DNA of 64,000 nt from the IMG/VR virus record IMGVR_UViG_3300021407_000012, positions 17,844 to 81,843 of that record, one strand, 5' to 3'. Shown in pieces: positions 1 to 6,396 of this stretch. The notes under the pieces were generated by a model, which made no database searches, was not told the origin of the DNA, and saw only the letters and a program-made list of their open reading frames with translations. Numbering within the stretch: the stretch's first letter is position 1; the number at the start of each line of letters is the position of its first letter. The translations under genes and the position numbers were made by a program. Source of the DNA: a virus.

Positions 1-15
1 CATGGAGTATATATT

Positions 16-273
16 ATGACTATTACTGTTGCTGATTTGGTTCCGGGAGCGTTTTTGGTTAACGTCAATAATGATATTTTGGTTATTCTTGGACCGTCAT
101 CCAAAAAAGAAAATCATCTGAAGGCTCTTCTTGTTGATAATTTGGGTGTTGAAGTTTCTCGATTTGAGATTAGTCATCTCGTTGAGGCTCTTAATACGAG
201 TGAGATGCGTTTAGTTGATCTTGAGGAAGGGGAAAACGATATGCAGGAAGTATCAGAAACGGAAAAGGTTTAA
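16..273 (+). CDS. small hypothetical protein (85 aa)
   Basis: ATG start with GGAG 8 bases upstream. The product has a hydrophobic beta-rich centre and an acidic C-terminus (several Glu/Asp in the last 20 residues). No family recognised. The stop is 9 bases before tRNA-Ser(GGA), so it is probably co-transcribed with the first tRNA pair. Confidence 0.75.
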   Translation: MTITVADLVPGAFLVNVNNDILVILGPSSKKENHLKALLVDNLGVEVSRFEISHLVEALNTSEMRLVDLEEGENDMQEVSETEKV

Positions 274-282
274 TATAATAAA

Positions 283-370
283 GGAAGGATGTGTGAGTGG
301 TTTAAACAGCTACCCTGGAAAGGTAGTATACCGAGAGGTATCGTCGGTTCGAATCCGACTTCTTCCGCCA
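283..370 (+). tRNA. tRNA-Ser(GGA)
   Basis: Class II tRNA of 88 nt with encoded CCA. Acceptor GGAAGGA pairs with TTCTTCC (one G-U). Anticodon stem CTACC/GGTAG closes the loop CTGGAAA, giving anticodon GGA. Long variable arm and T-loop TTCGAAT are present. First of fifteen tRNAs in the left 7.7 kb. Confidence 0.95.
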
Positions 371-381
371 TTTAATAGAAT

Positions 382-469
382 GGATAGTTGGCAGAGTGGA
401 TGATCGCACTTGTCTTGAAAACAAGCGTACCGAGAGGTACCGTGGGTTCGAATCCTACACTATCCGCCA
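382..469 (+). tRNA. tRNA-Ser(TGA)
   Basis: Class II tRNA with encoded CCA. Acceptor GGATAGT/ACTATCC is perfectly paired. Anticodon stem CTTGT/ACAAG closes loop CTTGAAA, anticodon TGA (reads UCA serine codons; it is not a UGA suppressor). Long variable arm; T-loop TTCGAAT. Confidence 0.95.
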
Positions 470-486
470 TTTAAAAGAGACGTGAG

Positions 487-1089
487 ATGTTATTATATCA
501 TGGAACAAGTAAGAAATTGGTTGATGATATTTTGAAAGAAGGTTTGAAACCTCGGGGAGAAGATAAAGGTAACTGGTACGTAAATAACATACCAAGCCAT
601 CCCGATTTAATATACCTAACTGATCAGAAATGGCTAACGTATTTTTACGCTCTTAATTGTGCGGTTAATACAATGTCAAATGGAGGGTGTCTTCTTACAA
701 TTGATACTGAATTTCTTGACGAAGATAAGTTTCGGATTGACGAAAATTACTACACCGAAATTGAATTGGATCGAACAAATGCTACTAATAAGGCTGTTCC
801 TTTTGAAATACGATATGATCAATTAGATAGAATAGCATCAGATAAACGTTGGAAAGAATCGTTATCTGTATGTAATGCTTGTTCTTTTAAAGGGGTCATT
901 CCTCCGACAGCTATTATAAGTACTGATTATGTCGATAATGAATGGAATCCTCTTTTTAGAAAAGAGTTTGTGGCTTCTTCAGATGTAGAAGCTAATTTAG
1001 CAACAATTAAAGTTGTTTTGGACACTACAGGAGTTTTCATAAATACCAACACAGGTGAATGCTGTTGGGAAGATAGAATTTCAACTTGA
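487..1089 (+). CDS. putative ADP-ribosyltransferase-fold protein
   Basis: 200 aa. The N-terminus LLYHGTS (residues 2-8) followed by an ILKEGLKPR helix resembles the first catalytic motif of the ART/Tpt1-KptA superfamily (His of HGTS), and a downstream IYLTD at about residue 43 could be the second motif with a helix rich in aromatics. I cannot place a convincing third (Glu) motif, so the fold call is inference from the N-terminal third. Lies between tRNA-Ser(TGA) and tRNA(CAT). ART proteins are used by T4-like phages to modify host proteins or nucleic acid; the substrate here is unknown. Confidence 0.6.
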   Translation: MLLYHGTSKKLVDDILKEGLKPRGEDKGNWYVNNIPSHPDLIYLTDQKWLTYFYALNCAVNTMSNGGCLLTIDTEFLDEDKFRIDENYYTEIELDRTNATNKAVPFEIRYDQLDRIASDKRWKESLSVCNACSFKGVIPPTAIISTDYVDNEWNPLFRKEFVASSDVEANLATIKVVLDTTGVFINTNTGECCWEDRIST

Positions 1090-1145
1090 CCACGGATGTA
1101 CTGGCAAGTTAGTTGGGGAGTTGGAAGCCCTTACAAACCGTTTAT

Positions 1146-1222
1146 AGCGCGGACAAGCTTCGGTAGGCTGGCATGTCTCATAAGCATGTGTAAAGTGGGT
1201 TCGACCCCCACCTGCGCAACCA
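1146..1222 (+). tRNA. tRNA with anticodon CAT (Met or Ile2)
   Basis: 77 nt with encoded CCA. Acceptor AGCGCGG/CTGCGCA has an A-A mismatch at the first pair. Anticodon stem CATGT/GCATG, loop CTCATAA, anticodon CAT. T-loop TTCGACC. No GGG/CCC pairs in the anticodon stem, so an initiator tRNA is unlikely; elongator Met versus lysidine-modified Ile cannot be decided by eye. Confidence 0.85.
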
Positions 1223-1238
1223 AAATAAAGGATATATC

Positions 1239-1469
1239 ATGTATGATGTAGGTTTCAATTGGAAATCTGAGTTTAAGAATGAGATGATATATATTCCTCC
1301 AAAAATAAAGAGACACATAACAATAAAATATCGATTACCGTTTGAAACAGGTTGTGCTTCTTGGAGATGGTATCATAAGTTTCTTCATACACACGAAGAT
1401 AAAATGATATTTCCTGTTATGTGTGATACAAATGAAATCCTTATGGAAAAAGGATTGGTAATGTGTTAA
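1239..1469 (+). CDS. small hypothetical protein (76 aa)
   Basis: ATG with AAGGA 8 bases upstream. Basic, aromatic-rich protein without recognisable domain. One of the many 50-80 aa proteins interspersed in this genome. Confidence 0.65.
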   Translation: MYDVGFNWKSEFKNEMIYIPPKIKRHITIKYRLPFETGCASWRWYHKFLHTHEDKMIFPVMCDTNEILMEKGLVMC

Positions 1470-1478
1470 AAGGAGAGT

Positions 1479-1736
1479 ATGATGAAGTGGTTTATGCTTG
1501 AAGGAAAGTATTGCGTTTTGTTTTATATCATGATGGCAATCTGCTTCCAGATGGGTTATTTGTCTGGCATTGGTTTCCTCACAGTTTTATCATCGATCCT
1601 TTGGACTGTGGTTATCCTTTTTGGATGTGTATTGTTATCGTCCTATCTTATGGTTTTAGATTATAAGAAATATCGAGCAGCGCAAATTCTTGCGGCTCAA
1701 GAGGAACGGGATTTAAAAGAGCAGGCGGGAGAATAA
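1479..1736 (+). CDS. small membrane protein (85 aa)
   Basis: Start at 1479 (or the adjacent ATG at 1482) behind AGGAG. Two hydrophobic segments (about residues 12-32 and 36-58) followed by a charged, Ala/Glu-rich tail predicted helical. No family recognised. Stop is 2 bases before the release-factor start. Confidence 0.75.
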   Translation: MMKWFMLEGKYCVLFYIMMAICFQMGYLSGIGFLTVLSSILWTVVILFGCVLLSSYLMVLDYKKYRAAQILAAQEERDLKEQAGE

Positions 1737-1738
1737 TA

Positions 1739-2395
1739 ATGCGTAAGATTTTGGAGATATCGCAGGCAGAGGGCGGGGAAGACTCCCGTTTATTTGCGCA
1801 CGACCTTTTTAATGCCTATCGTAAGCTATGCGAGCGCATGGGTTGAAGAGGTACCCCCGTAGGGGAACTTATTTTACAGATTGACAACTGTGATGATCGC
1901 ATATACAATGAGATCGGTGGTCATCGAATTCAACGTGTCCCCCCGACAGAAAGACGGGGACGTGTTCATACGTCTACTGTTACAGTGTCGGTGACTGATG
2001 AATTGAAAAATGACTTTAAGATCAATGAGAAGGATTTGAAAGTTGACTGGTTTTCGGGGTCCGGTAAAGGCGGCCAACATCGTAATAAACATCAAAACTC
2101 CTGTAGACTTACTCACATACCTACAGGAATTACTCAAAAAGCCGAAGCTAGAGATCGACAAACGTCTTATCGCGAAGCATTTCAGGCATTATCTTCACTT
2201 CTACAATCTAGCCGGGCGTATCAGGCGACCGTTAGCCAAAGCAACATTCGACGGGACCAGATGGGCAGTGGAATGCGCGGTGACAAAAGAAGAACCTATC
2301 GCTTCCAAGATAACATTGTAACGGATCATGAATTAGGTACAAAGAGTACTTGTATTGATCTAATGAATGGAAAGTTTGAAAAGATATGGTCATAA
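1739..2395 (+). CDS. RF1-type peptide chain release factor with in-frame TGA
   Basis: Reading from ATG 1739 (GGGAG upstream) gives 35 codons of class-I release factor domain 2 (EGGEDSRLFAHDLFNAY), then TGA at 1844-1846, then continues in the same frame through IGGHRIQRVPPTERRG, the catalytic GGQ (SGSGKGGQH) and the conserved C-terminal region to TAA 2395. About 218 residues, lacking domain 1 like other short RF paralogues. The codon-recognition tripeptide position reads P-P-T, the PxT type of RF1 (UAA/UAG), not SPF of RF2. The TGA falls exactly after ERMG, where homologues carry a conserved Trp, so near-cognate readthrough as Trp would restore the consensus. No tRNA with anticodon TCA is in the window and TGA is used as a normal stop elsewhere. 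Alternatives: recent nonsense mutation, sequencing error, or regulated readthrough. Confidence 0.8.
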
Positions 2396-2565
2396 CACAT
2401 GAATATTATGAGACAGAGAATGTCAAAGAACGTGCACTTGATGTATTATTGAATGTATTAGGAGCGAATATCTATAGGTCTATAGGACGTATCTTTCCTA
2501 TTGTTCCTGACATGTATTCTTATAATCATTATGTTACTATAATAGAAGAAATAATGCGGGTATAG
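2386..2565 (+). CDS. small helical-family protein (59 aa)
   Basis: ATG 2386 overlaps the end of the release factor; TAG lies inside the first 10 bases of tRNA-Gly(GCC). C-terminus IIEEIMRV matches the C-terminal pattern (hydrophobic-x-x-hydrophobic-I-F/M-x-K/E) shared by proteins at 33988, 38991, 39182 and 49061. Function unknown. Confidence 0.65.
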   Translation: MVITHEYYETENVKERALDVLLNVLGANIYRSIGRIFPIVPDMYSYNHYVTIIEEIMRV

Positions 2566-2630
2566 CATAACGGTTTATGTGCCTGATTGCCAATCAAGCG
2601 TAGTGGGTCCGACTCCCTCTGCCCGCACCA
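2556..2630 (+). tRNA. tRNA-Gly(GCC)
   Basis: 75 nt with CCA. Acceptor GCGGGTA/TGCCCGC; anticodon loop TTGCCAA with stem CCTGA/TCAAG (one C-A mismatch); T-loop TCCGACT rather than TTCGANT. The preceding small CDS ends inside its 5' acceptor strand. Confidence 0.9.
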
Positions 2631-2640
2631 ATTTTACCCC

Positions 2641-2669
2641 TTGACAACATGAAAGTAATGAGGTAGATT
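2641..2669 (+). promoter_or_regulatory. sigma70-like promoter, possible leaderless transcript
   Basis: TTGACA (2641-2646), 17-base spacer, TAGATT (2664-2669). The predicted start point (about 2676) coincides with the ATG at 2676, which has no Shine-Dalgarno sequence. Confidence 0.5.
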
Positions 2670-2675
2670 GCAAAA

Positions 2676-2846
2676 ATGTCTGAAGAAGCGAGAGATATGA
2701 ATAACTACAAGCCTTACAGGACGAAGGCTCAGAAAGCTGAAGCCCGTCGTCTAGCCGTCAAGATTGACGGTCGTTGGGTGTCGTCTGCCCCTGTTTCGCG
2801 TCATGCGAGCAAGGAATTAACCATTGATGTACCGGAGGAAAAGTAA
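2676..2846 (+). CDS. small basic hypothetical protein (56 aa)
   Basis: MSEEARDMNNYKPYR start; Lys/Arg-rich. No ribosome binding site precedes the ATG, which sits at the predicted transcription start of the 2641 promoter. Stop overlaps the next start (taATG). No family recognised. Confidence 0.65.
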   Translation: MSEEARDMNNYKPYRTKAQKAEARRLAVKIDGRWVSSAPVSRHASKELTIDVPEEK

Positions 2847-3064
2847 TGTCGGAAATGGCATGCCCCGCTGAAAAACTCAAGTGGGGCGACGAGGTTCGGC
2901 TTAAGACCGATGAAAAGTCCAAGGGTTTGATCGTTGATGTGCAGAAAGATGCCACAACGGGTAAGCCGGATTATTTTGAGGTTGACTGGAAAACCGGTCA
3001 AAAGACGATGATTTATCACAAGGATCAACTGCTTCTTTTGAAGCCTTCGTTTGATAGGAGCTAA
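2846..3064 (+). CDS. hypothetical beta-rich protein (72 aa)
   Basis: Start overlaps the preceding stop by one base with GGAGG upstream. Sequence alternates charged and hydrophobic residues like a small SH3-type barrel (KWGDEVRLK ... GLIVDVQ). Function unknown. Confidence 0.7.
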   Translation: MSEMACPAEKLKWGDEVRLKTDEKSKGLIVDVQKDATTGKPDYFEVDWKTGQKTMIYHKDQLLLLKPSFDRS

Positions 3065-3065
3065 C

Positions 3066-3305
3066 ATGTTCCGCATGTTAATACGATACTTCAAAGAGTA
3101 CATTGGTTATTATCGTCCTAGTCGTGTCGATATGATCATCAATAGATCGATCCAGGCAAAGATTGATCCGAATTTGTTTAAAGACTTTGTTGAGGAAATG
3201 CAAAAGCTTCAAGTGCCGCCTGTGCATATGGCAGCTACACATAAACCGCGTTTCACATCGAGTGATGGTGTGATGACCGATTTGGTCACTGGTGAAGTTT
3301 TGTAA
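3066..3305 (+). CDS. hypothetical protein (79 aa)
   Basis: ATG 3066 chosen because TAGGAG lies 7 bases upstream; a TTG at 3051 in the same frame has no such site. Predicted N-terminal helix, then a basic segment. No family recognised. Followed directly by tRNA-Glu. Confidence 0.7.
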   Translation: MFRMLIRYFKEYIGYYRPSRVDMIINRSIQAKIDPNLFKDFVEEMQKLQVPPVHMAATHKPRFTSSDGVMTDLVTGEVL

Positions 3306-3309
3306 TTCT

Positions 3310-3384
3310 GGGGGTTTCTTCTATCGGCTAGGAACCTCGCTTCTCAAGCGAGTAAGACGGGTCCGACTCCCGTAACCCCTACCA
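3310..3384 (+). tRNA. tRNA-Glu(CTC)
   Basis: 75 nt with CCA. Acceptor GGGGGTT/AACCCCT; anticodon stem CTCGC/GCGAG closes loop TTCTCAA, anticodon CTC (GAG). T-loop TCCGACT. Confidence 0.9.
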
Positions 3385-3397
3385 AGGTTAAGGAAAG

Positions 3398-3664
3398 ATG
3401 AACGACGTGTTTGTGAAAACTTTCATTATGGGACGTATGTTGGACAAGATAGTGGAATTTGTTCCATTGTCTGAAAGACAACTGCTATTGATTACTAATC
3501 AACCGCCCCCTAATTTTATTCAATCTAGGGCTCCTAATAAGGTTATATTTCTTTCTCAAGGAGGAAAGATAAACATCATACCGACTGGCATGATCCAACA
3601 TTGGACCTGGGCTGGTTCGAGGGCTCTAAAAGCTTATACAACAAAATGGTTTGCGTATGAATGA
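3398..3664 (+). CDS. hypothetical protein (88 aa)
   Basis: ATG with AAGGAAAG upstream; its TGA overlaps the start region of the phosphatase gene. Mixed alpha/beta composition, no recognisable motif. Confidence 0.65.
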   Translation: MNDVFVKTFIMGRMLDKIVEFVPLSERQLLLITNQPPPNFIQSRAPNKVIFLSQGGKINIIPTGMIQHWTWAGSRALKAYTTKWFAYE

Positions 3665-4352
3665 TCTAACTGTAAAGAATTTTACGTATGTGGTCGGAGA
3701 TATCCATGGGATGTATGGCCAGATGCATCAATTGGTCGAGGCTTGTCTGGGACATGCCAAACATTATTCAATGCATCCGAAATTTGTATTTCTTGGAGAT
3801 TATATTGACCGCGGACCAAAGTCAAAAGAAGTTATCCAATACTTAATCGATTTCCCCCATGATAAAGTTTGTCTCATGGGAAACCATGAAGATATGTGTC
3901 TTGATTGGGGTAATCAGAGTATGTGGAGAAATAACGGTGGTATGAAGACCGAAGAATCATACCTACCGCAAGGTAGGGTATTGGATGAACATAGAGAATG
4001 GATGCGTCGCCTACCCCTTATTCATGAGGATGCACACCGCATTTATGTTCATGCTGGTTTAAATGATCAATGGTCATTAAAAGAACAGGTAAGAAAGGAT
4101 ATGCTTTGGATTAGAAATGCTTTCCTTTTGTCTGATCATGATTGGGGTAAACTTGTGGTTCATGGGCACATGCCCTACGATCCTAAAGATTTCCCTCAGT
4201 GGGGAATTGATAAGGTTCGTCTTAATCTTGATACTGCTTGTGTGTATGGTGGTTCTTTGACCGCTGCCTTCTTTAATGATGAACAGCGTAATCCCATCGG
4301 ATACATTCAAGTTGAAGCTGATAACGTCAACAAGTATACTCAAGGAGTATAG
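3657..4352 (+). CDS. PP2A/lambda-type protein phosphatase
   Basis: 231 aa calcineurin-like metallophosphoesterase of the bacteriophage-lambda PPase type. The signature motifs are all present: GDIHG (about residues 15-19), GDYIDRG (about 49-55), GNHED (about 77-81), a VHAGL block and a VHGHMP block supplying the remaining metal-binding histidines. Expected to dephosphorylate Ser/Thr or His phosphoproteins using two metals. ATG 3657 overlaps the previous stop; a TTG at 3651 is the only alternative. Small gene 4354 follows at once. Confidence 0.9.
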   Translation: MNDLTVKNFTYVVGDIHGMYGQMHQLVEACLGHAKHYSMHPKFVFLGDYIDRGPKSKEVIQYLIDFPHDKVCLMGNHEDMCLDWGNQSMWRNNGGMKTEESYLPQGRVLDEHREWMRRLPLIHEDAHRIYVHAGLNDQWSLKEQVRKDMLWIRNAFLLSDHDWGKLVVHGHMPYDPKDFPQWGIDKVRLNLDTACVYGGSLTAAFFNDEQRNPIGYIQVEADNVNKYTQGV

Positions 4353-4353
4353 A

Positions 4354-4494
4354 ATGGACACCGCAGTTCTTAATAAAGTTGATCAAGAATTTGAATATCG
4401 TAAGAAGCGTATCATTGATGATTTGCGTCGTCGGGGTCGTTCCGAAGAAGATATTCAAGCCCATTTGAAATGGATGGAAGAAAACCGAGATTAA
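4354..4494 (+). CDS. small charged helical protein (46 aa)
   Basis: ATG 4354 has GGAG 9 bases upstream and is preferred over upstream ATGs inside the phosphatase gene. Almost entirely charged and predicted helical. It is the last gene before the RNase P RNA. Confidence 0.7.
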   Translation: MDTAVLNKVDQEFEYRKKRIIDDLRRRGRSEEDIQAHLKWMEENRD

Positions 4495-4521
4495 TACGTA
4501 TACTACCTCTGCGTATTAAAG

Positions 4522-4880
4522 TTATAGACGGACTATCGCTGTACACCTATATGGGCTACCTTCGGGTACTGTACAGAGGAAAGTCGGGGCTGCACACGAA
4601 ACCGTACAAGGTAACACCTTGGTATTCATAACTGCCACGCTTTTATGAATGACGATTAGAGCAACAGAAAATATGTATGCTTTATATACATGCCTAGATA
4701 GAGTGGGATAAACTTGTATATAAAGGCGTAGTGAAATTGGCAATCTCTACGGGCAGCAATCCCTAATAGGTCACTAGCCTTCGTGGGCGTTACGGTGACG
4801 GGTCGGGAGCTAGAGGGTAATCGCGAGGTTACTCCCAGATAAATGATAGTACTTGACAGAACCCCGCTTATAGTCTATAA
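4522..4880 (+). ncRNA. rnpB: RNase P RNA (bacterial type A-like)
   Basis: About 360 nt, the normal size of bacterial RNase P RNA. P1 is a perfect 8-bp pairing of TTATAGAC (4522-4529) with GTCTATAA (4873-4880); ACTATC (4532-4537) pairs with GATAGT (4845-4850) as P2. The universal core is present: GAGGAAAGTCGGGGCT (from 4576; family consensus GAGGAAAGTCCGGGCT), AGAGCAACAGAAA (from 4659), GGGATAAACTTG, and the 3' block GACAGAACCCCGCTTAT (from 4855; consensus GACAGAACCCGGCTTAT). Together the GAGGAAAGTC and ACAGAACCC strands build P4. The 3' third aligns with E. coli M1 RNA nearly position by position (AGATAAATGATAGT versus AGATGAATGACTGT). It should be the catalytic RNA that matures 5' ends of tRNA precursors, plausibly those of the surrounding phage tRNA cluster, using host RnpA. 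No protein subunit gene is seen in the window. Confidence 0.95.
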
Positions 4881-4922
4881 TGCTACTACCTTAGAATGAC
4901 CATGATATTGAACGTAACAATT

Positions 4923-4944
4923 TGGGGCAGTTGGTCGAGCCCCC
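4923..4944 (+). terminator. possible terminator hairpin after rnpB
   Basis: GGGGC and GCCCC separated by about 10 bases form a short stem downstream of the RNase P RNA; the T-tract is weak, so termination is uncertain. Confidence 0.3.
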
Positions 4945-4963
4945 CTTGAATTAAAGGTGATAT

Positions 4964-5155
4964 ATGAAGATTAATCTATTTGCTGCTGCTTTTCTTGTTA
5001 CCATGGCTTTATTGATTTTTAAAGCATTAGGTTATATTACCATTGGATGGTTTTGGGTATTCTTGCCCCTTATCATTGGATTTGGATTTTGGATTTTGGT
5101 TTTGTTCTTTTGGATTGGAATATTTATTTTGGCTGCTATCTTTAGTAAAGATTAA
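4964..5155 (+). CDS. small membrane protein (63 aa)
   Basis: ATG behind AAAGGTG. Two strongly hydrophobic segments (about residues 4-24 and 28-58) with few charges. No family recognised; stop directly abuts tRNA-Arg(TCG). Confidence 0.75.
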   Translation: MKINLFAAAFLVTMALLIFKALGYITIGWFWVFLPLIIGFGFWILVLFFWIGIFILAAIFSKD

Positions 5156-5156
5156 T

Positions 5157-5237
5157 GCACGCATAACCCCCTCGTCTTCGAAACGAGAGAAAGGTAACTG
5201 GATGTAAATGGGGGTTCGAATCCCTCTGCGTGCTCCA
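5157..5237 (+). tRNA. D-arm-less tRNA-Arg(TCG)
   Basis: Acceptor GCACGCA/TGCGTGC with encoded CCA, perfect anticodon hairpin CTCGT-CTTCGAA-ACGAG (anticodon TCG) and a T-arm with loop TTCGAAT are clear. Between acceptor and anticodon stem there are only 7 bases (TAACCCC), so no D-arm can form; instead 22 bases containing GTAACTGGATGTAAAT separate anticodon and T-arms. The tRNA-Arg(TCT) at 6070 has the same layout and a similar linker, arguing against random decay. Confidence 0.8.
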
Positions 5238-5238
5238 T

Positions 5239-5316
5239 GGTTTCTTAGCTCAGTTGGAATAGAGCATCGCCCTGCGAAGGCGAAGGTCATCGGTTCGAGT
5301 CCGATAGAAACCTCCA
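5239..5316 (+). tRNA. tRNA-Arg(GCG)
   Basis: Canonical cloverleaf: GGTTTCT/AGAAACC, D-stem GCTC/GAGC, anticodon stem TCGCC/GGCGA closing CTGCGAA (anticodon GCG), T-loop TTCGAGT, CCA encoded. One base separates it from the preceding tRNA, so the two are surely processed from one transcript. Confidence 0.95.
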
Positions 5317-5335
5317 TTTTATAAAGGGAGATGAT

Positions 5336-5863
5336 ATGACAGGTGAATATAATTATAAAGGTGATTACGGTGCTATTGCGGATCGACCAATCGATTCAGC
5401 TACTTGGACTGGTGAAGACACTAGTAAGTATCCGGTAGCGAATGCTGTTTATATCAATACCAATCCTGTTGGTACTAGTAATGTAATGCTTGAAACTACT
5501 CAAGATACAAAGTATCAACAGTTTGAAGATGAAATACGGGCACTAATCAACAAACTATCACTTGAAGGTAATTCAAATACGCCTGATTTTATTCTCGCTG
5601 AGTTTCTGACAAACTGTCTTAAGGATTGGGATAGTGTTTCCTCTTATGAACAGTTTATGGATAGCGATGAAGTCCTTTGGGACTATCTGTGGCTTGCTCG
5701 CAGAACATTTCGAAACACAAAGACTGTTCGTGCCAAGTGGTATATGCCGGTTATCGCTGAAAAGATAGCTTCGTCTTGGTGGAAAAAGTTGTATGTTTTC
5801 TGGGGAAGGCTTTGGGTTGCTTACCTAAATAATGGTAACTATAGTGATGCCTGGAAAAAGTAA
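5336..5863 (+). CDS. hypothetical protein (175 aa)
   Basis: ATG with GGGAG 8 bases upstream. Polar N-terminal 60 residues, then a helical domain rich in Trp and Phe with a basic C-terminus. No signal peptide or recognised family. Flanked by tRNA genes on both sides. Confidence 0.75.
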   Translation: MTGEYNYKGDYGAIADRPIDSATWTGEDTSKYPVANAVYINTNPVGTSNVMLETTQDTKYQQFEDEIRALINKLSLEGNSNTPDFILAEFLTNCLKDWDSVSSYEQFMDSDEVLWDYLWLARRTFRNTKTVRAKWYMPVIAEKIASSWWKKLYVFWGRLWVAYLNNGNYSDAWKK

Positions 5864-5867
5864 TTAT

Positions 5868-5944
5868 TGGGGAGTAGGCTACGTTGGCTAAACCGCTTGG
5901 CTCTGAACCATGAGTAGAAGGTTCGACACCTTCCTCCCCATCCA
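5868..5944 (+). tRNA. tRNA-Gln(CTG)
   Basis: Acceptor TGGGGAG/CTCCCCA, anticodon stem CTTGG/CCATG (one mismatch) with loop CTCTGAA, anticodon CTG; T-stem GAAGG/CCTTC with TTCGACA; CCA encoded. Confidence 0.9.
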
Positions 5945-5952
5945 TTTTTCTC

Positions 5953-5981
5953 TTGACATTCGAGGGAGATAAGTATACAGT
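5953..5981 (+). promoter_or_regulatory. sigma70-like promoter upstream of tRNA-Cys
   Basis: TTGACA (5953-5958), 17 bases, TACAGT (5976-5981; an overlapping TATACA has a 15-base spacer). Predicted start point falls at about the first base of tRNA-Cys (5989). Confidence 0.5.
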
Positions 5982-5988
5982 AGATAAT

Positions 5989-6062
5989 GTCCTGTTGGCA
6001 GACCGACGATGCAACGGATTGCAACCCCGTTAAAGCTGGTTTAATTCCGGCACAGGACTCCA
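5989..6062 (+). tRNA. tRNA-Cys(GCA)
   Basis: Acceptor GTCCTGT/ACAGGAC; anticodon stem ACGGA/CCCGT (A-C at the loop end) with loop TTGCAAC, anticodon GCA; T-stem GCTGG/CCGGC. T-loop is TTTAATT, lacking the usual C56. CCA encoded. Confidence 0.85.
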
Positions 6063-6069
6063 CTTTAAT

Positions 6070-6152
6070 GGTCTAGTAACCGGTTCGGGTTTCTACCCCG
6101 CTATCCGTAATTGGAGTTGTAAATGCGGGTTCGAGCCCTGCCTAGATCGCCA
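6070..6152 (+). tRNA. D-arm-less tRNA-Arg(TCT)
   Basis: Acceptor GGTCTAG/CTAGATC, CCA encoded, anticodon arm CGGG-TTTCTAC-CCCG (anticodon TCT), T-arm with TTCGAGC. Only TAACCGGT separates the acceptor from the anticodon stem, leaving no D-arm, while 22 bases including GTAATTGGAGTTGTAAAT follow the anticodon arm. Same architecture and related linker as tRNA-Arg(TCG) at 5157. Confidence 0.8.
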
Positions 6153-6168
6153 TTTTAGGAGGTATATT

Positions 6169-6330
6169 ATGAAAGATGTTGATGCTGATCTTACCGAAGC
6201 ATTATCGATTATCGCTGGTTTAATGTATTATGTTTCTGGTCATGATCTACGAGAAAGAGAAGCAAAGATTTTGAAAGAGTATTGCAATCGTGCTAATTCT
6301 CTTAGACAAAAGTATCAAACGCTTTCTTAG
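6169..6330 (+). CDS. small helical protein (53 aa)
   Basis: ATG with AGGAGG 6 bases upstream, a near-perfect Shine-Dalgarno. Charged, predicted helical. Its last 10 bases, including the TAG, are the 5' end of tRNA-Arg(CCT). No family recognised. Confidence 0.75.
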   Translation: MKDVDADLTEALSIIAGLMYYVSGHDLREREAKILKEYCNRANSLRQKYQTLS

Positions 6331-6396
6331 TTCAACCGGAGAGAATAGTTGTTTCCTAAACTTCAGATTTGGGTTCGAGTCCCAAGGAAAGCACCA
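6321..6396 (+). tRNA. tRNA-Arg(CCT), weak anticodon stem
   Basis: Acceptor GCTTTCT/GGAAAGC, D-stem GTTC/GAAT, T-stem TTGGG/CCCAA with TTCGAGT, CCA encoded. The anticodon loop best reads TTCCTAA (anticodon CCT), but its stem GTTGT/ACTTC has two T-T mismatches. The final A of CCA is also the A of the next gene's ATG. Confidence 0.75.

Noticed and set aside
1090-1145. Partial tRNA-Val(TAC)-like sequence before the first CAT tRNA
   Set aside because: A CTTACAA loop is present but no T-arm or paired acceptor can be found before the next tRNA starts.
1844-1846. Genome-wide reassignment of TGA to Trp
   Set aside because: Many neighbouring genes end in TGA, often as ATGA overlaps, and no tRNA with anticodon TCA is in the cluster; tRNA-Ser(TGA) reads UCA.
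4854-4880. TTGACA ... TATAAT-like promoter
   Set aside because: The TTGACAGAACCC and TATAGTCTATAA segments are the conserved 3' block and P1 strand of the RNase P RNA, so the promoter resemblance is coincidental.
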